DNA of 8,535 bases, taken from contig CALKKN010000252.1 of assembly GCA_937995275.1 (NCBI GenBank), positions 1 to 8,535 on the forward strand. Direction: 5' to 3'. Of the stretch, positions 7,022 through 8,535 are shown one piece after another. Each line of letters begins with the position of its first letter. The first letter of the stretch is position 1. The stretch comes from an uncultured Lysobacterales bacterium. Its GTDB lineage: Bacteria; Pseudomonadota; Gammaproteobacteria; Xanthomonadales; SZUA-36. Below the pieces are notes generated by a model. That model worked only from the letters and a program-made list of their open reading frames with translations, ran no database searches and was not told where the DNA came from. The translations under genes and the position numbers were made by a program.

Positions 7022-7318
7022 ATGAAGATCGCCCGCCACGACGATGCGCTGCTGGCCGGCGTCTGCGCCGGTCTCGCCGACCGGTTCGGCTGGAACGTGT
7101 GGGCGCTGCGCGCAGTGTTCATCGCGTTCCTGCTGGTCAAGACGCTGTGGGCGATCGCGGTCTACGCCGTACTGGCGGTCGTGTTCCGTCTGTTCGACGG
7201 AGAACGGCCCGGCCGGCGCCGCGCGGCCGACGGTCTCGAGTCACCTGAACTCTCCGATCGCAACGACCGTATCGCCGAACTGGAAAAAAGGTTCCGTGAA
7301 CTGGAGGGCCGCGACTAG
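7022..7318 (+). CDS. pspC: PspC-domain membrane protein
   Basis: 98-residue inner-membrane protein of the PspC family, which in enterobacteria senses membrane stress and recruits PspA away from PspF. The domain signature LLAGVCAGLADRFGW (10-24) resembles GMVRGVCAGIANYF of E. coli PspC. It is followed by hydrophobic segments at about 27-42 and 44-60, and a charged C-terminal helix DRIAELEKRFRELEGRD that may form a coiled coil. I chose the ATG at 7022 because its N-terminus fits the family. A GTG at 7016 overlaps the pspA stop as GTGA and would add two residues; either way the genes are coupled. GAAGAAG at 7008-7014 may serve as ribosome site. The stop TAG overlaps the stop of the opposing MATE gene. 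No pspB lies between pspA and pspC. Confidence 0.9.
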   Translation: MKIARHDDALLAGVCAGLADRFGWNVWALRAVFIAFLLVKTLWAIAVYAVLAVVFRLFDGERPGRRRAADGLESPELSDRNDRIAELEKRFRELEGRD

Positions 7319-8535
7319 CCCGGGCTATCGCTGACAAAGCGCCTGCTGGTGTGGTTGAATCGCATCAGCATCAGAACTGCCGCGATGGACAGGCCGGCAA
7401 TCATCCCGATCCACATGCCGGCCGGCCCCATCTCGCGCGTGAACGTCAGGTGATAGCCAAGCGTGATGCCCACTATCCAGAACGACACGATCATGTACAG
7501 CACCGGCATCCGAGTATCCTTGAATCCGCGCAGCGCGCCCGCCGCGACGACCTGCAACCCATCCGGGTACTGGAACACCGCCGCGTAAAAGAGCAGGCCC
7601 ACGGCCAGGGGCGCGATCAGCCCGTCATCCGTGTAGATACTGACGATGGCCTCAGGAAACACCAGCATCGCCGTCGCGCTTGCCGTCTGGATGACCAGGA
7701 TGATCAGCACGCCGATAATCCCCGCGTAACGCGCGCCCGCCGGGTCACGGCGGCCGACGGCATTGCCCACGCGAATGGAGATGGCGCTCGAGAGGCCCAC
7801 CGGAATCATGAAGAGCAGCGCGGCAAAGTTGATGGCGATCAGGTGCGCGGCCGCCGGCACCGGCCCCAGTCGGCCGATGAACAACGCCGCCAGCACAAAC
7901 AGGCTGCCTTCGATGAAGATCGCCCCGGCGATGGGCAGACCCACCTTGAGCAGTTCACGGATGATGCGCCAATCGGGCTTCTCCAGGCCTGACATCAGTT
8001 CGAACGGCTTGAAGTGGCGGTGGGTCCGGACATACACGAACAGCATCAGGAACTGCAGCCAGATCACGATGGCGGTCGCGATTCCGCAGCCCACCGTGCC
8101 CAGTGGCGGCAACCCCAGCTTGCCAAACATCAGCACGTAATTGAGGGGTATATTCAGCAGCGCGCCGGCGACGCCGTAGATCATCGTTGGGCGGGTGTGC
8201 CCGGTGCCCTCGCTGAAATACCGCAGCAGCAGGACCAGACACAGACCGGGCGCGCCCCAGGCCATCGCCCGGAGGTAGGCGGCCGCCGTCGGCACGATCT
8301 CGGGGGAAATGCCGAACGCCATGAGCAGCGGTTCACTGAAGTAGCACAGCAGGAAAAACGGAACGGCGAGCGCGAGTGCGATCCAGAGCGCCTGCCGCGT
8401 CTCTGCGGCCGCTTCGCGTCGGTGCTGGGCGCCGTTCAGTTGCGCCACGCTGGGCTGCACCACCATCAGCGTGCCCAGGACGAACATCAACATCGACGAC
8501 CAGACCGTGCCCCTGGACCACGCGCGGCGGCTGCG
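7315..8535 (-). CDS. NorM-like MATE family efflux transporter (N-terminus beyond window)
   Basis: Polytopic inner-membrane antiporter of the MATE family, probably expelling drugs or toxic metabolites in exchange for Na+ or H+. 406 residues are visible of a family usually about 450-460 long; the frame stays open through the right edge, so the first 50 or so residues including TM1 are missing. The ATG at 8493 is internal, not the start. Recognisable MATE segments are VAQLNGAQHRRE at the end of TM2, NYVLMFGKLGLPPLGTVGCG in the N-half, FIEGSLFVLAALFIGRLG and IPVGLSSAISIRVGNAVGR in the C-half, and DGLQVVAAGALRGFKDTRMP, close to NorM. The protein ends in a hydrophilic tail NHTSRRFVSDSPG. Substrate and coupling ion cannot be told. 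It converges with pspC, sharing CTAG at the two stop codons. Confidence 0.93.
   Translation of the reverse strand, partial: RSRRAWSRGTVWSSMLMFVLGTLMVVQPSVAQLNGAQHRREAAAETRQALWIALALAVPFFLLCYFSEPLLMAFGISPEIVPTAAAYLRAMAWGAPGLCLVLLLRYFSEGTGHTRPTMIYGVAGALLNIPLNYVLMFGKLGLPPLGTVGCGIATAIVIWLQFLMLFVYVRTHRHFKPFELMSGLEKPDWRIIRELLKVGLPIAGAIFIEGSLFVLAALFIGRLGPVPAAAHLIAINFAALLFMIPVGLSSAISIRVGNAVGRRDPAGARYAGIIGVLIILVIQTASATAMLVFPEAIVSIYTDDGLIAPLAVGLLFYAAVFQYPDGLQVVAAGALRGFKDTRMPVLYMIVSFWIVGITLGYHLTFTREMGPAGMWIGMIAGLSIAAVLMLMRFNHTSRRFVSDSPG

Noticed and set aside
7351..7992. Plus-strand open frame of 213 codons opposite the MATE gene
   Set aside because: His/Arg/Gln/Asp-rich translation typical of the complement of a membrane-protein gene; the MATE frame on the other strand is continuous and motif-rich.
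1..8535. Search for CRISPR repeats, tRNA/rRNA, IS ends and riboswitches
   Set aside because: No repeated spacer-like units, RNA gene signatures, transposase motifs or conserved leader structures could be recognised by eye.

Overview
The window is GC-rich, densely packed bacterial chromosome with Gram-negative character: an oligopeptidase A of the PrlC type, a small three-helix DgkA diacylglycerol kinase, an E. coli-length SppA, a lipobox lipoprotein, PspA/PspC and a NorM-like MATE exporter. The closest family resemblances I recognise are gammaproteobacterial. The exact lineage cannot be told from this sequence. I see no insertion sequence, phage gene, CRISPR array, tRNA or rRNA, so this looks like vertically inherited chromosome rather than a genomic island.

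Layout from left to right. (1) 1-1902, minus: M3-family oligopeptidase A (prlC), running off the left edge and missing its C-terminal end. (2) 1903-2010: divergent intergenic region with a candidate promoter for prlC. (3) 2011-2918, plus: a secreted DUF1579-like protein followed by dgkA, which starts on a TTG overlapping the preceding stop codon. (4) 3012-3446, plus: a small lipoprotein of unknown function. (5) 6070-3454, minus: sppA followed by an overlapping SDR oxidoreductase. (6) 6071-6320: divergent regulatory region between sppA and pspA. It holds a sigma-70-like promoter facing sppA, a perfect 9-bp inverted repeat and a near-consensus sigma-54 promoter facing pspA. (7) 6321-7318, plus: pspA and pspC as a two-gene operon. 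(8) 8535-7315, minus: NorM-like MATE transporter, running off the right edge, whose stop codon shares the palindrome CTAG with the pspC stop.

Many of these genes concern the cell envelope: SppA cleaves signal-peptide and membrane-protein remnants, PspA/PspC protect the inner membrane, DgkA recycles diacylglycerol, and there is a lipoprotein and an exporter. The best-supported regulatory feature is the sigma-54 promoter TGGCACG-N4-CTGCA upstream of pspA, together with a likely activator-binding palindrome. This matches the known PspF/sigma-54 logic of the enterobacterial phage-shock response, although no pspF or pspB lies in the window and sppA occupies the divergent position. I did not find a clearly novel multi-gene system. 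The findings concern regulatory architecture, gene overlaps and a few uncharacterised proteins.
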